NCBI RefSeq assembly: GCF_008386495.1
Contig: NZ_VTHJ01000081.1
Span: 1-36,788, forward strand
Direction: 5' to 3'
DNA: 36,788 nucleotides
From: Streptomyces tailanensis
GTDB taxonomy: Bacteria > Actinomycetota > Actinomycetes > Streptomycetales > Streptomycetaceae
Of the stretch, positions 22,300 to 30,470 are shown piece by piece; position 1 is the stretch's first letter; every line of letters starts with the position of its first letter. The translations under genes and the position numbers were made by a program. The notes under the pieces were generated by a model that saw only the letters and a program-made list of their open reading frames with translations, made no database searches and was not told where the DNA came from.

Positions 22300-22608
22300 T
22301 CAACGGCGGCGCCACCTGCGCCGACGCGCCTTGCTGAAGAACCACCCGGCGGGCGGCTCGTCCGACCGCCACGGCTGGGGATCGGGCGCCTGCTCCCGCC
22401 AGCGCGCCGCGAGCATCCGGGCCCGCGCCGACGGCTCGGCCGTCTCCGCGGACCGTATGAAGTCCTCGTCGAACTCGACGTCGTCCCAGACGTCTTCGCC
22501 CTCGGCCCCGCTCTTGGAGCCGGACCTTGCCCCCGGCTCGATCCCGGCCCCGCTCCCCGGCACCGTGCCCTGCCCCTCGCCGCCGTCGGGCGACACCTCC
22601 GCCGTCAT
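22300..22608 (-). CDS. Small conserved Streptomyces protein of unknown function
   Basis: 102 residues. GGAGGA six nt upstream of the ATG supports the start. The N-terminal about 38 residues are low-complexity Gly/Ser/Glu. The rest, with EDVWDDVEFDEDFIRSAETA, EPSARARMLAARWR and PWRSDEPPAGWFFSKARRRR, looks well constrained and I recall similar small proteins at this place in other Streptomyces. The acidic WDDVEFDEDF stretch, the W-rich tail and the basic C-terminus suggest a protein- or nucleic-acid-binding peptide. No domain name can be given. Confidence 0.8.
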   Translation of the reverse strand: MTAEVSPDGGEGQGTVPGSGAGIEPGARSGSKSGAEGEDVWDDVEFDEDFIRSAETAEPSARARMLAARWREQAPDPQPWRSDEPPAGWFFSKARRRRWRRR

Positions 22609-22750
22609 CCCCGTTCCTCCTGCCCTCGGGCCGCCCTTCCTGGCCGCGTATGCCCCATCGCTTCCCCCTTCGCCCAGTGTGCCCGGACGTACGTGAAGCC
22701 CCTGTCAAGATCAATAGTTGGACGGACGCCCGGGAATCCGCGAGGGCCCG

Positions 22751-22781
22751 TCCTCCGGAGCCGCCCAGCAGCCCCGGAGGA
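22751..22781 (-). terminator. Terminator of the ABC exporter operon
   Basis: TCCTCCGG (22751-22758) pairs with CCGGAGGA (22774-22781). The hairpin lies just beyond the stop of the last ABC gene (22787) on the minus strand. Confidence 0.6.
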
Positions 22782-22786
22782 TCCCG

Positions 22787-23506
22787 TCACTCCTCCCCGG
22801 CCAGCTTCAGCGTCCGCAGCTTCTGCCCCGCGTACCAGGTCGCGCCCGCCGTGACGACCGTCAGCAGGATCACCGCGGTCGGTAGCCCCACGTCGGAGGT
22901 CACGAGGTCGCCCTCGGTGACCTCGTGGGCCACGGCGAGCGCCCACTGCTGAACGCTGAGCGTGCGCGCACCGTCCACCAGGGACCCGAACAACGCCTCC
23001 CACACGAGCGCGTACACGAGCCCGAAGACGACCGCGTGCCGGGTCACCGTCCCCAGGAGCAGGAACATGGCCGCGTAGGCGATCGAGGCGACCAGCGCCG
23101 CCACCGTGTAGGCGACCGCGATCTGCTGTCCGTTGCCGTTCAGGATCAGGCCCGCGAGAAACGTCGGTATCGCCGAGAACGCCATGGTCACCGCGATCGC
23201 CACGATCAGCTTCGTGAGCATGATCGTCGGCCGCTTCACCGGCTTGGCCAGCAGATACACCACCGAGCCGTCATCGATCTCCGGCCCGATCGCGCCCGTT
23301 CCCGCGATGACGCCGATGATCGGCACCATCGTGGCGAGCGCGAACCCGCCGAGGAGGTCGACGGCCACCTGGTCGTCCGCGCCGCTCAAGGCGCGTACGG
23401 CCACGGAGATCACGATCAGCAGCAGGGGCAGCGCGCCGAGGATGAGGGCCCGACGGCGGCCGAGCAGGGCCCGGTAGGTGAGCCGGGCGACTGTGGGGTC
23501 GTACAT
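22787..23506 (-). CDS. ABC-2 type exporter permease (distal pair)
   Basis: 239 residues with six hydrophobic helices, for example ALILGALPLLLIVISVAV, ALATMVPIIGVIAGTGAIG and TAVILLTVVTAGATWYAG. The EIDDGSVVYLLAKPVKRPTIMLTKL segment after helix 2 is a typical ABC-2 coupling region. Starts with a good GGAGG. It is the last gene of a four-gene operon, 10 bp after its ATPase partner. The substrate is unknown; the fold is that of drug, lipid or antibiotic exporters. Confidence 0.88.
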   Translation of the reverse strand: MYDPTVARLTYRALLGRRRALILGALPLLLIVISVAVRALSGADDQVAVDLLGGFALATMVPIIGVIAGTGAIGPEIDDGSVVYLLAKPVKRPTIMLTKLIVAIAVTMAFSAIPTFLAGLILNGNGQQIAVAYTVAALVASIAYAAMFLLLGTVTRHAVVFGLVYALVWEALFGSLVDGARTLSVQQWALAVAHEVTEGDLVTSDVGLPTAVILLTVVTAGATWYAGQKLRTLKLAGEE

Positions 23507-23516
23507 CTTCGGCCTC

Positions 23517-24428
23517 CTACGCCGCGACGAGATACGAGAAGACGGACTCGAGGGACTCGTCCGACGGTGAGACCGTGAGCAGACGGATGCCGTGGTCCCG
23601 GGCCACCCTCGGCAACAGGGCGGTGAACCGGCCGAAGTCGACGGCCTGGATGCGCAACGCGCCCTCCGTCACGTCCACTTCGATCCCGGCGGTCGACGGG
23701 TCGGCGATCAGCGCGGCGGCCAGGGCCCGGTCGTCACTGGAGCGCACCAGGTAACGGTGCGGACGGTCGGTCATCAGACGCCGGATGCGCCGGAAGTCGC
23801 CGCTCGCCGCGTGCCGCCCGGCGACTATCACCTCGATATGGGCGGCCAACTGCTCCACCTCTTCGAGGATGTGGGACGAGAACAGCACGGTGCGGCCCTC
23901 GTCGCCCATGCGCCGCAGCAGGTCCATGAGCTGCATGCGCTGGCGCGGGTCCATGCCGTTGAAGGGCTCGTCCAGCAGGAGCAGGGACGGCTCGTGGACC
24001 AGCGCGGACGCCATCTTCACGCGCTGGCGCATGCCCTTGGAGTACGTCGAGATCTTGCGGTCCTGCGCGTACTCCATCTCCACCGTGGCGAGCGCCCGCT
24101 GAGCGGCCTTCGCCCCGAGTCCGTGCAACTCGGCGTTGGCGACGACGAATTCGCGGCCCGTGAGGAAGTCGTACATCGCCTCGCGCTCGGGGACGATGCC
24201 GATGTGCTTGTAGATCTGCTCGTTGCGCCACACCGGCTTGCCGTCGAGGGTGACGGAGCCCGTGGAGGGGGCGAGGAAGCCGCCCATCATATTGATGAGG
24301 GTGGACTTCCCTGCACCGTTCGGGCCGAGCAGGCCGGTGACACCGGGGCCGATCGTCATCGTGACGTCGTTGACCGCCACCACATTGCCGAACCAGCGCG
24401 ATACGTGGTCGATGTTGAGCGTGGTCAC
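23517..24428 (-). CDS. ABC exporter ATP-binding protein (distal pair)
   Basis: 303 residues from a GTG that overlaps the stop of the upstream permease (GTGA). Walker A is GPNGAGKST, the signature is YSKGMRQR and Walker B is LLLLDEPFNGMD. The His switch is in LFSSHILEE. The C-terminal about 80 residues (RYLVRSSDDRALAAALI) form the extra domain found in BcrA/DrrA-type exporter ATPases. It should drive the permease at 22787-23506. Confidence 0.93.
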   Translation of the reverse strand: MTTLNIDHVSRWFGNVVAVNDVTMTIGPGVTGLLGPNGAGKSTLINMMGGFLAPSTGSVTLDGKPVWRNEQIYKHIGIVPEREAMYDFLTGREFVVANAELHGLGAKAAQRALATVEMEYAQDRKISTYSKGMRQRVKMASALVHEPSLLLLDEPFNGMDPRQRMQLMDLLRRMGDEGRTVLFSSHILEEVEQLAAHIEVIVAGRHAASGDFRRIRRLMTDRPHRYLVRSSDDRALAAALIADPSTAGIEVDVTEGALRIQAVDFGRFTALLPRVARDHGIRLLTVSPSDESLESVFSYLVAA

Positions 24429-25363
24429 AGCCCGGCCTTTCGGTAGCGGCGCATCAGCAGGCCGTAGCAGCCGGCGATGAGAGCCAGGACGACGAGGAGG
24501 TGAACGACTCCCTGCCCGCTGGACGGCCCATGGCCACCGGGGAAGTTGGAGGTGGCTCCCAGGAAGGCCGTCTGCACACCGTCTATGAGCGTGATGGGCG
24601 AGAAGAGGCCGAGCCAGGGCACCGCGTCACCGCTGTTCTGCACGTCGGCGATGGCCTGGACGGCGGACACGGCCCCGTAGGAGATGGTCAGGACGGCGAT
24701 GACGGCGGCGATGCCGAAGCCGCGGCGCGGGGTGACCGCCGAGATCACCAGGCCGATGCCGGCGAAGAGGAGCGACAGCAGTGCCACGGACACCAGTCCC
24801 TGCCCGAATCCCTTGGTCTGGTCGGTGAAGTCGAGCTTGGCCAGCAGCGCGCCCACATAGAGCACGATCAGCGGCACGGTGGTGAGGATGAAGAGCGCCG
24901 AGGTCAGCGCCGCGAACTTCGCGCGGACGTAGTCGGCGGTCTCGATCGGGCGCGAGAAGTACAACGGCACGGTCTTGAAGCGCAGGTCGCGCGAGACGGA
25001 CTGGGGTGCCTGGGAGGCGACGTACAGGCCGATCACGGCCTGCATGATGATCGCGTAGTCGGTGTACTTGATGGGCAGGTCGTTGGCCTGGGTGGCGACG
25101 GCGACCGCCACCATGATGGCCGCGGGGACACACATCACCGCGAAGAGCAGCATGGGCAGCACCTTGGACTTGGCCGAGCGGCCCAGTCCGTAGGCGCCGC
25201 GCAGGGACTGCGAGTACAGCGAGCGGCGGGCGTAGGCACGGCCCAGGCGGGGGCCGTCGTAGTTGCGGTAGCCGATGTTGTGGATGCGGCTCTGTTCGCC
25301 CGCGTGTGTGGGCTGTTCGCCGGCGCGGGCCGGGGCCTGTGCCCGGGTCTGCTCAACCGCCAT
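24425..25363 (-). CDS. ABC-2 type exporter permease (proximal pair)
   Basis: 312 residues. A hydrophilic N-terminus of about 60 residues has IHNIGYRNYDGPRLGRAYARRSL, a motif common in actinobacterial ABC-2 permeases. Six helices follow, the first being VLPMLLFAVMCVPAAIMVAVAV. SRDLRFKTVPLYFSRPIETADYV is the coupling segment. GGAGG precedes the ATG at 25363. It overlaps the upstream ATPase by 11 bp and the downstream ATPase by 4 bp. Confidence 0.9.
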   Translation of the reverse strand: MAVEQTRAQAPARAGEQPTHAGEQSRIHNIGYRNYDGPRLGRAYARRSLYSQSLRGAYGLGRSAKSKVLPMLLFAVMCVPAAIMVAVAVATQANDLPIKYTDYAIIMQAVIGLYVASQAPQSVSRDLRFKTVPLYFSRPIETADYVRAKFAALTSALFILTTVPLIVLYVGALLAKLDFTDQTKGFGQGLVSVALLSLLFAGIGLVISAVTPRRGFGIAAVIAVLTISYGAVSAVQAIADVQNSGDAVPWLGLFSPITLIDGVQTAFLGATSNFPGGHGPSSGQGVVHLLVVLALIAGCYGLLMRRYRKAGL

Positions 25364-26348
25364 GGCCGACTGCCTCCTTCCGTGCGTGCTGCGAGCCCTG
25401 GGCGTTCGCCTGCTCGTCGCTGTCCTTGAACACCTCGGCGATCTGATGCCTGCGCTGCTCCATGCGGACCAGGCCGAGGCCCAGGTCGGCGACGACGTCC
25501 CGGACCAGGTCGTAGGTCTCCTCGCCCTGGGCGGTGAGCAGCAGGATGTGCCCGGCGCCCGGGAGGCCGCTGCCGTCCGAGACGGTCATCCCGCGCGCGT
25601 GGAGCGCCTTGCGCAGCGCGCCGGTGCCGTCGGGGTGCTCGTCGGTGTCCGTGACCTCGATGGCGAGCGTGGCCGTGCTCTGGGTGAAGTCCCTGGTGGA
25701 GCTGGACCGCAGGAGCTTGCCGCCGTCGACCACGACGACGTGGTCGCAGGTGCGCTCGAGCTCGCCGAGCAGATGGGAGGTCACGAGGACGGAGATGCCG
25801 AAGTCGGTGTGGATTCGGCGGATCAGGCCGAGCATCTCGTCGCGGCCGACCGGGTCCAGGCCGTTGGTCGGCTCGTCAAGGAAGACCAGCTGCGGGTCGT
25901 GCACCAGGGCCTGGGCGAGCTTCACGCGCTGCTTCATGCCCGTGGAGTAGCCGCCGATGGGGCGGTATCGCTCTTCGTACAGTCCGACGTGGCGCAGGGT
26001 GTCCGCGGTGCGCTCACGTGCGGCGGTCGGCGGGAGCCCCGACATGCGGGCCATGTGCACGACGAACTCGGTGGCCGAGACGTCGGGCGGCAGGCAGTCG
26101 TGCTCCGGCATGTATCCCACGCGCTCCCGGATGTCGCCGCCCTTGCTCGCGACGTCGAGTCCGAGCACCTCGGCACGGCCTTCCGTGGCGGGGGAGAGAC
26201 CCAGCAGGATCTTGATCAGTGTGGACTTGCCGGCGCCATTGGCACCGACGAGTCCCGTCACACCGGGTCCGATGTCCACGGAGAGCCGGTCAAGAGCGGT
26301 CACCCTCGGGAACCGCTTGCTCAGGCTTTCGGTCGCGATCACAGTCAC
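25353..26348 (-). CDS. ABC exporter ATP-binding protein (proximal pair)
   Basis: About 331 residues from a GTG at 26348 (start MTVIATESLSKRFPRVTALD); the frame is open to 26411. Walker A is GANGAGKST, the signature YSTGMKQR, Walker B LVFLDEPTNGLD, and the His switch is in VTSHLLGEL. A C-terminal extension of about 100 residues follows, as in drug-exporter ATPases. The GTG has no Shine-Dalgarno but a -10 7 nt upstream, so translation is probably leaderless. First gene of the four-gene exporter operon. Confidence 0.93.
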   Translation of the reverse strand: MTVIATESLSKRFPRVTALDRLSVDIGPGVTGLVGANGAGKSTLIKILLGLSPATEGRAEVLGLDVASKGGDIRERVGYMPEHDCLPPDVSATEFVVHMARMSGLPPTAARERTADTLRHVGLYEERYRPIGGYSTGMKQRVKLAQALVHDPQLVFLDEPTNGLDPVGRDEMLGLIRRIHTDFGISVLVTSHLLGELERTCDHVVVVDGGKLLRSSSTRDFTQSTATLAIEVTDTDEHPDGTGALRKALHARGMTVSDGSGLPGAGHILLLTAQGEETYDLVRDVVADLGLGLVRMEQRRHQIAEVFKDSDEQANAQGSQHARKEAVGHGG

Positions 26349-26361
26349 GAATTCGACATTA
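26348..26361 (-). promoter_or_regulatory. Leaderless promoter -10 of the ABC exporter operon
   Basis: On the minus strand TAATGT (26361-26356) lies 7 nt before the GTG at 26348. TANNNT at this spacing without a Shine-Dalgarno is the leaderless pattern. Confidence 0.5.
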
Positions 26362-26723
26362 GGGCTGCCGGACGTAGCGGTCGTCACCCCGCAGAGCTGT
26401 CTGCGTCTCACTCTCGAGTCGTACGGGCCCGTAGGGGGTATCAGCCGCCGGTCCCCCTAGGGGTCACCCTGAGGTCGAACAACAGCAGGCCCGCGCGTCG
26501 AGCCGCGGCGGCCGCCACGAAGCCAAACGCCCACGGTCACCAGGAAGTTGAACGACCGGCTTCCCCGGTTCGTTCCCCCAGCCTTTCCACAGCTTTCGCG
26601 CCTGCCTGGTTTTCCACAGGCGCGGCACACCCCTATTGACGCGGCCTCCAACAACTGTCACATTCGCCCGTGTCACATTGCGAACACGGACCGTAGTCGA
26701 CGGAGACGAGTGGAGGCGGTGGC
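26349..26723. promoter_or_regulatory. Divergent promoter region between ABC operon and M24-like gene
   Basis: It holds a 12-bp palindrome TACGGGCCCGTA (26422-26433), a 10-bp palindrome CCCCTAGGGG (26454-26463), and two DnaA-box-like sites, CTTTCCACA (26583-26591) and TTTTCCACA (26610-26618). A likely promoter for the rightward gene is TTGACG (26636-26641), 17 bp, CACATT (26659-26664). The 9-mer TGTCACATT is repeated at 26656-26664 and 26671-26679, over the -10. Confidence 0.5.
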
Positions 26724-27461
26724 ATGACCTCGGCGGTGAAGGGTGAACGCGCGACGGAGCTCAAACGGTTCCGGCAGGTGCAGACCCTCGCGTACGAGTG
26801 CGCGGAAGCGGTCGCGGCGCAGCTGAAGCCGGGCGTGACCGAGCGCGAGGCGGCGCGCATGCAGCGCCGCCGGCTGCGCGAGCGCGGGGTCCAGGACTGG
26901 TTCCATCTGCCCTTCGCCTGGTTCGGCGACCGCACGGCGTTCGTGAACTTCCGCATACCGCTGCAGTTCTTCCCCACCGACCGCCGGCTGATGGAGGACC
27001 TGGAGGCGCACCGCGAGCTGATCCTGCGCGAGGTGCGCGAGCGGCGGCCGCTGCGCGAGATCTACGAGGACGTGGACCGGCTCATGGTCCGCCAGGGATA
27101 CGCCAACCGGCATCGCGCGTACCCCTTCGGCGTCATCGCGCACAAGGTGGCCCGGGTGAAGGAACGGCGCTGGTCACCGCATGTCCTCGGGTTCGGTACG
27201 CAGTCGCTGAAGGGGCTGGCGGCCGACGCGCTGCACGGACACCGCGACGGTTGGTCACCGCTGTGGTCGCCGTACCGGTTCTCCGACCACCCGGCCCGGC
27301 CGGGGTGGGCGGTCGAACTGCACCTCGGTTTCCGGGGCACGGGCGTGAAGTTCGAGGAGATCCTGGTCGTCACCGACTCCGAGGACCCCGAGGAGAGCGC
27401 CTTCTGGCTGGACGACGACCTGCCCCACGTATGGCGGTGGGCGGAGGAGAAGTGCCGATGA
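26724..27461 (+). CDS. M24 (Xaa-Pro aminopeptidase/pita-bread fold)-like protein
   Basis: 245 residues; GGAGG (26712-26716) 7 nt upstream of the ATG. Features typical of M24-like proteins are the N-terminal helix (LKRFRQVQTLAYECAEAVAAQLKPGVTEREAA), WFHLPFAWFGDRT, a His in YPFGVIAHKV and FEEILVVTDSE near the end, placed like the fold's metal-binding His and Glu. The full five-ligand set (Asp, Asp, His, Glu, Glu) is not clear, so catalytic activity is uncertain. The stop overlaps the next ATG (ATGA), so it is co-translated with the EphD-like fusion, and the two probably work in one pathway. Confidence 0.78.
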   Translation: MTSAVKGERATELKRFRQVQTLAYECAEAVAAQLKPGVTEREAARMQRRRLRERGVQDWFHLPFAWFGDRTAFVNFRIPLQFFPTDRRLMEDLEAHRELILREVRERRPLREIYEDVDRLMVRQGYANRHRAYPFGVIAHKVARVKERRWSPHVLGFGTQSLKGLAADALHGHRDGWSPLWSPYRFSDHPARPGWAVELHLGFRGTGVKFEEILVVTDSEDPEESAFWLDDDLPHVWRWAEEKCR

Positions 27462-29242
27462 GCGAGGGGGAGCAGATGAGGCGTGTGGTGGCGCTCGAAG
27501 GCGCCCGGGAGCGACGGGTGCGCGCGGACGGAGTCGAGCTGTCCGTCGCCGAACTGGGCGATCCGGGGCCGCCGACCGTGGTGCTCCTGCACGGCTACCC
27601 CGACTCCAAGGAGGTCTGGTCCGAGGTCGCCGTACGGCTCGCCGAGCACTACCACGTGGTGCTGTACGACGTACGCGGCCACGGCGGTTCGACGGCACCG
27701 CGGCCCCTGCGCGGCGGGTTCACGCTGGAGAAGCTGACGGACGACTTCCTGGCGGTCGTGGACGCGGTCAGCCCCGATCGGCCCGTGCACCTGGTGGGGC
27801 ACGACTGGGGGTCGGTGCAGGGCTGGGAGTTCGTGACGGTCGGGCGCACCGAGGGCCGCATCGCGTCGTTCACTTCGATGTCGGGGCCTTCTCTCGATCA
27901 CCTCGGCCACTGGATCAAGCGGCGCGTGAAGCGACCGACCCCGCGCCGGATCGGCCAGCTCCTCGGCCAGGGCGCCCGGTCCTGGTACGTCTATCTGCTG
28001 CACACGCCCGTGCTGCCCGAGCTCGCCTGGCGCGGCCCGCTCGGCAAGCAGTGGCCCGGACTGCTCCAGCGGGGCGAAAAGCTGCCCCCGGGGCACTACA
28101 CCGCACCGTCGCTTCCGACGGACGCGGCGCACGGAGCATGGCTGTACCGCGACAACGTACGGGCCCGCCTGACCAGGCCCCGCGACGACGCGTACGCGCA
28201 TGTGCCCGTGCAGCTCATCACGCCCCTGGGCGACGCGTTCCTGTCCGAGCGTCTCAATGACGAACTGGCGCTGTGGGCTCCGCAGTTGACCCGCCGCACC
28301 GTCTCCGCCCGGCACTGGGTCCCGCTCACGCGTCCCGACCAGCTGGCCGCCTGGATCACCGAGTTCGTCACCGCCACCGAGGGCGGACGGCCCGCGCCCA
28401 TGGCCACCGGCAAGTACGCGGACCGGTTCGGCGGACAGTTGGTGCTGGTCACCGGCGCGGCCGGCGGCATCGGCCGGGCCACCGCCTTCGCGTTCGCCGA
28501 GTCCGGCGCACGCGTGGTCGCGATCGACCGAGACACGGAGGGCGCGGCCCGCACCGCCGAGCTGGCCCGGCTGATCGGCGCACCCGAGGCCTGGGCCGAG
28601 ACCGTCGACGTCTCCGACGAGCAGGCCATGGAGAAGCTCGCCGCGAAGGTCGCCACCGAGTACGGCGTGGTGGATGTGCTGGTGAACAACGCGGGTATCG
28701 GGCTCTCGGGATCCTTCCTCGACACCACCGCCGAGGACTGGCGGAAGGTCCTCGACGTCAACCTGTGGGGTGTCATCCACGGCTGCCGGCTCTTCGGCAA
28801 GCAGATGGCCGAGCGTGGGCAGGGCGGCCACATCGTCAACACCGCCTCGGCGGCGGCGTATCTGCCCTCCAGGACACTGCCCGCGTACAGCACCTCCAAG
28901 GCTGCCGTGCTGATGCTCAGCGAGTGCCTGCGCGCGGAGTTGGCCGGGAAGGGCATCGGGGTGTCGGCGATCTGCCCTGGCATCGTCAACACCAACATCA
29001 CCTCGACCGCGCGTTTCGCCGGCGTCGACGCCGAGGAGGAGAAGCGCCGCCGGCAGAAGACCGCACGGCTGTACAGGCTGCGGAATTACCCGCCGGAGAA
29101 GGTCGCGGACGCCGTCCTGCGCGCGGTCGTACGTAATCAGGCTGTCGTCCCCGTCACCCCGGAGGCCCGCGGCGGCCGCCTCATGTCCCGCTTCACCCCG
29201 AGAGCACTGCGCGCGCTCGCCCGACTGGAACCGCCGCTGTGA
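27458..29242 (+). CDS. EphD-like epoxide hydrolase / short-chain dehydrogenase fusion
   Basis: 594 residues from the ATG at 27458, overlapping the previous stop. Residues about 15-320 are an alpha/beta hydrolase: LLHGYPDSKEVW, then a nucleophile elbow GHDWG with Asp116 in place of Ser, which marks epoxide hydrolases. Residues about 326-594 are a classical SDR: TGAAGGIG cofactor motif, NNAG, and catalytic Tyr477/Lys481 in YSTSK. The order and length match Mycobacterium tuberculosis EphD, an epoxide hydrolase-SDR fusion tied to fatty-acid/mycolate modification. Streptomyces lacks mycolates, so the substrate is probably another lipid epoxide; this is inference. The MerR gene follows after 157 bp. 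Confidence 0.9.
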   Translation: MSEGEQMRRVVALEGARERRVRADGVELSVAELGDPGPPTVVLLHGYPDSKEVWSEVAVRLAEHYHVVLYDVRGHGGSTAPRPLRGGFTLEKLTDDFLAVVDAVSPDRPVHLVGHDWGSVQGWEFVTVGRTEGRIASFTSMSGPSLDHLGHWIKRRVKRPTPRRIGQLLGQGARSWYVYLLHTPVLPELAWRGPLGKQWPGLLQRGEKLPPGHYTAPSLPTDAAHGAWLYRDNVRARLTRPRDDAYAHVPVQLITPLGDAFLSERLNDELALWAPQLTRRTVSARHWVPLTRPDQLAAWITEFVTATEGGRPAPMATGKYADRFGGQLVLVTGAAGGIGRATAFAFAESGARVVAIDRDTEGAARTAELARLIGAPEAWAETVDVSDEQAMEKLAAKVATEYGVVDVLVNNAGIGLSGSFLDTTAEDWRKVLDVNLWGVIHGCRLFGKQMAERGQGGHIVNTASAAAYLPSRTLPAYSTSKAAVLMLSECLRAELAGKGIGVSAICPGIVNTNITSTARFAGVDAEEEKRRRQKTARLYRLRNYPPEKVADAVLRAVVRNQAVVPVTPEARGGRLMSRFTPRALRALARLEPPL

Positions 29243-29399
29243 GCCGGGCGTGATCACGCGGGCGGCTACGGCGCAGGAGCCACCGCGCAATGCGGGCAGC
29301 GACAGCACAGAGCCGCCCCGCGGCACGACCGCCGACAGCGCCGGAGGTTTGGCGCGCACGGAAGCGTGGCGCGCGAAGACAGAAGGAGGCAGGAGGACC

Positions 29400-30341
29400 G
29401 TGAACGACGAATCGGCCGGGGCCGAGTACCGCATCGAGGACCTGGCGCACCGCAGCGGCGCCACGGTTCGTACGATCCGCGCCTACCAGGACCGCGGACT
29501 GCTCCCCAGGCCCGAGCGGCGCGGCCGGGCGAACGTGTACTCCGACGCACACCTGACCCGGCTGCACCAGATCGCCGACCTCCTCGACCGTAGCTACACC
29601 CTGGCCTCCATCAAGGAACTCCTGGAGGCGTGGGACACGGGCCGCGGCCTCGGCGGTGTCCTCGGCCTGGTCGCGGAGGTCGACGGGCCATGGACCGACG
29701 AGGAGGCCGTACGCATATCGCGGGCCGACCTGGTCGAGCGGTTCGGCGGCGCTTCGGACGAGGCTGCCGTGGCGGACGCGGTCGAGCTGGGCGTACTGGA
29801 GCCCGTGCCGGGTGAGGAGGACCTGTTCCTCGTACCGAGCCCCCAAGAGCTGGCCGTGGCCGCCGAGTTGCACGGGGTCGGGGTCCCACTGTCCGCGATC
29901 GCGGGCCATCTGCGCGAGTTGAGGGGGCAGGTGGAGCACATCGCCGCCCGTTTCCTGGACTTCACCACTGAGCACGTGTTCGCGCGCTACCTGGGGCAGC
30001 ATCAGCCGCCGACCGAATCCGAGGCGGCCGAGGCCGCGGCACTCGTACGGCGGCTGAGACCGCTCGCACAGCGGACGGTGGACGTCGAACTCGCCCGGGC
30101 GATGCGGCTCTTCGCCACCCGGCAGCTGCGTCGGCACCTCGCCTCGGAGGAACCCTCCGAGCGCTCGGACGAGTCGTGCTCGGTGCTGATCCCGGTGTCC
30201 GCAATGCGGGCCGTGGAGAAGCTCGTCGGTCCCGAGCAGGCTCCGGCTTTCATTACGGCGGCGGCCGAACGGGAAGTACAGTCACGCACCTTGGACGCGC
30301 TCGCGGCAAGGCGCGACAAAGGAAGCGGAATTGCCCAATAA
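29400..30341 (+). CDS. MerR family transcriptional regulator
   Basis: About 313 residues from a GTG at 29400 with two purine-rich sites (AAGGAGG at 29383-29389, GGAGG at 29392-29396). The frame is open to 29250 but the extra part looks non-coding. The winged HTH is at residues about 10-75: YRIEDLAHRSGATVRTIRAY, DRGLLP, RRGRANVYSDAHLTRLHQI. It then lacks the Cys pattern of metal-sensing MerR proteins. The long C-terminal region (about 80-313) is of unknown ligand specificity. It lies directly downstream of the EphD-like gene and could regulate it or itself. Confidence 0.9.
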   Translation: MNDESAGAEYRIEDLAHRSGATVRTIRAYQDRGLLPRPERRGRANVYSDAHLTRLHQIADLLDRSYTLASIKELLEAWDTGRGLGGVLGLVAEVDGPWTDEEAVRISRADLVERFGGASDEAAVADAVELGVLEPVPGEEDLFLVPSPQELAVAAELHGVGVPLSAIAGHLRELRGQVEHIAARFLDFTTEHVFARYLGQHQPPTESEAAEAAALVRRLRPLAQRTVDVELARAMRLFATRQLRRHLASEEPSERSDESCSVLIPVSAMRAVEKLVGPEQAPAFITAAAEREVQSRTLDALAARRDKGSGIAQ

Positions 30342-30360
30342 CCCTGAATCGGATGACTGG

Positions 30361-30414
30361 TTGTCCACAGAATCTTCAATTCCCCTGTGGATAACTCCAC
30401 TTGGCTGTGGATCA
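30361..30414. promoter_or_regulatory. Second DnaA-box cluster (MerR-kptA gap)
   Basis: TTGTCCACA (30361-30369, plus; the Streptomyces consensus), TGTGGATAA (30386-30394, minus) and TGTGGATCA (30406-30414, minus, one mismatch) within 54 bp. Density this high is well above chance in such GC-rich DNA. It lies 57 bp before kptA and about 11 kb from the pheA-serS cluster. Confidence 0.75.
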
Positions 30415-30470
30415 AACATCCGGATCAAAATCAGGTGCGTGATGCGTATCTCACCGGGCACGCTGGCGAG

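Noticed and set aside
22161..22854. Plus-strand frame containing LDVLRLMNSIAGLL between tRNA-Ser and the ABC operon
   Set aside because: It runs antisense to the well-supported small gene at 22300-22608 and becomes proline/arginine-rich; no start signal.
26422..26463. CsoR-like copper operator near TACGGGCCCGTA / CCCCTAGGGG
   Set aside because: G/C runs with TA ends look superficially like copper-repressor sites, but the arms do not match such an operator and no copper gene is adjacent; kept only as unnamed palindromes.
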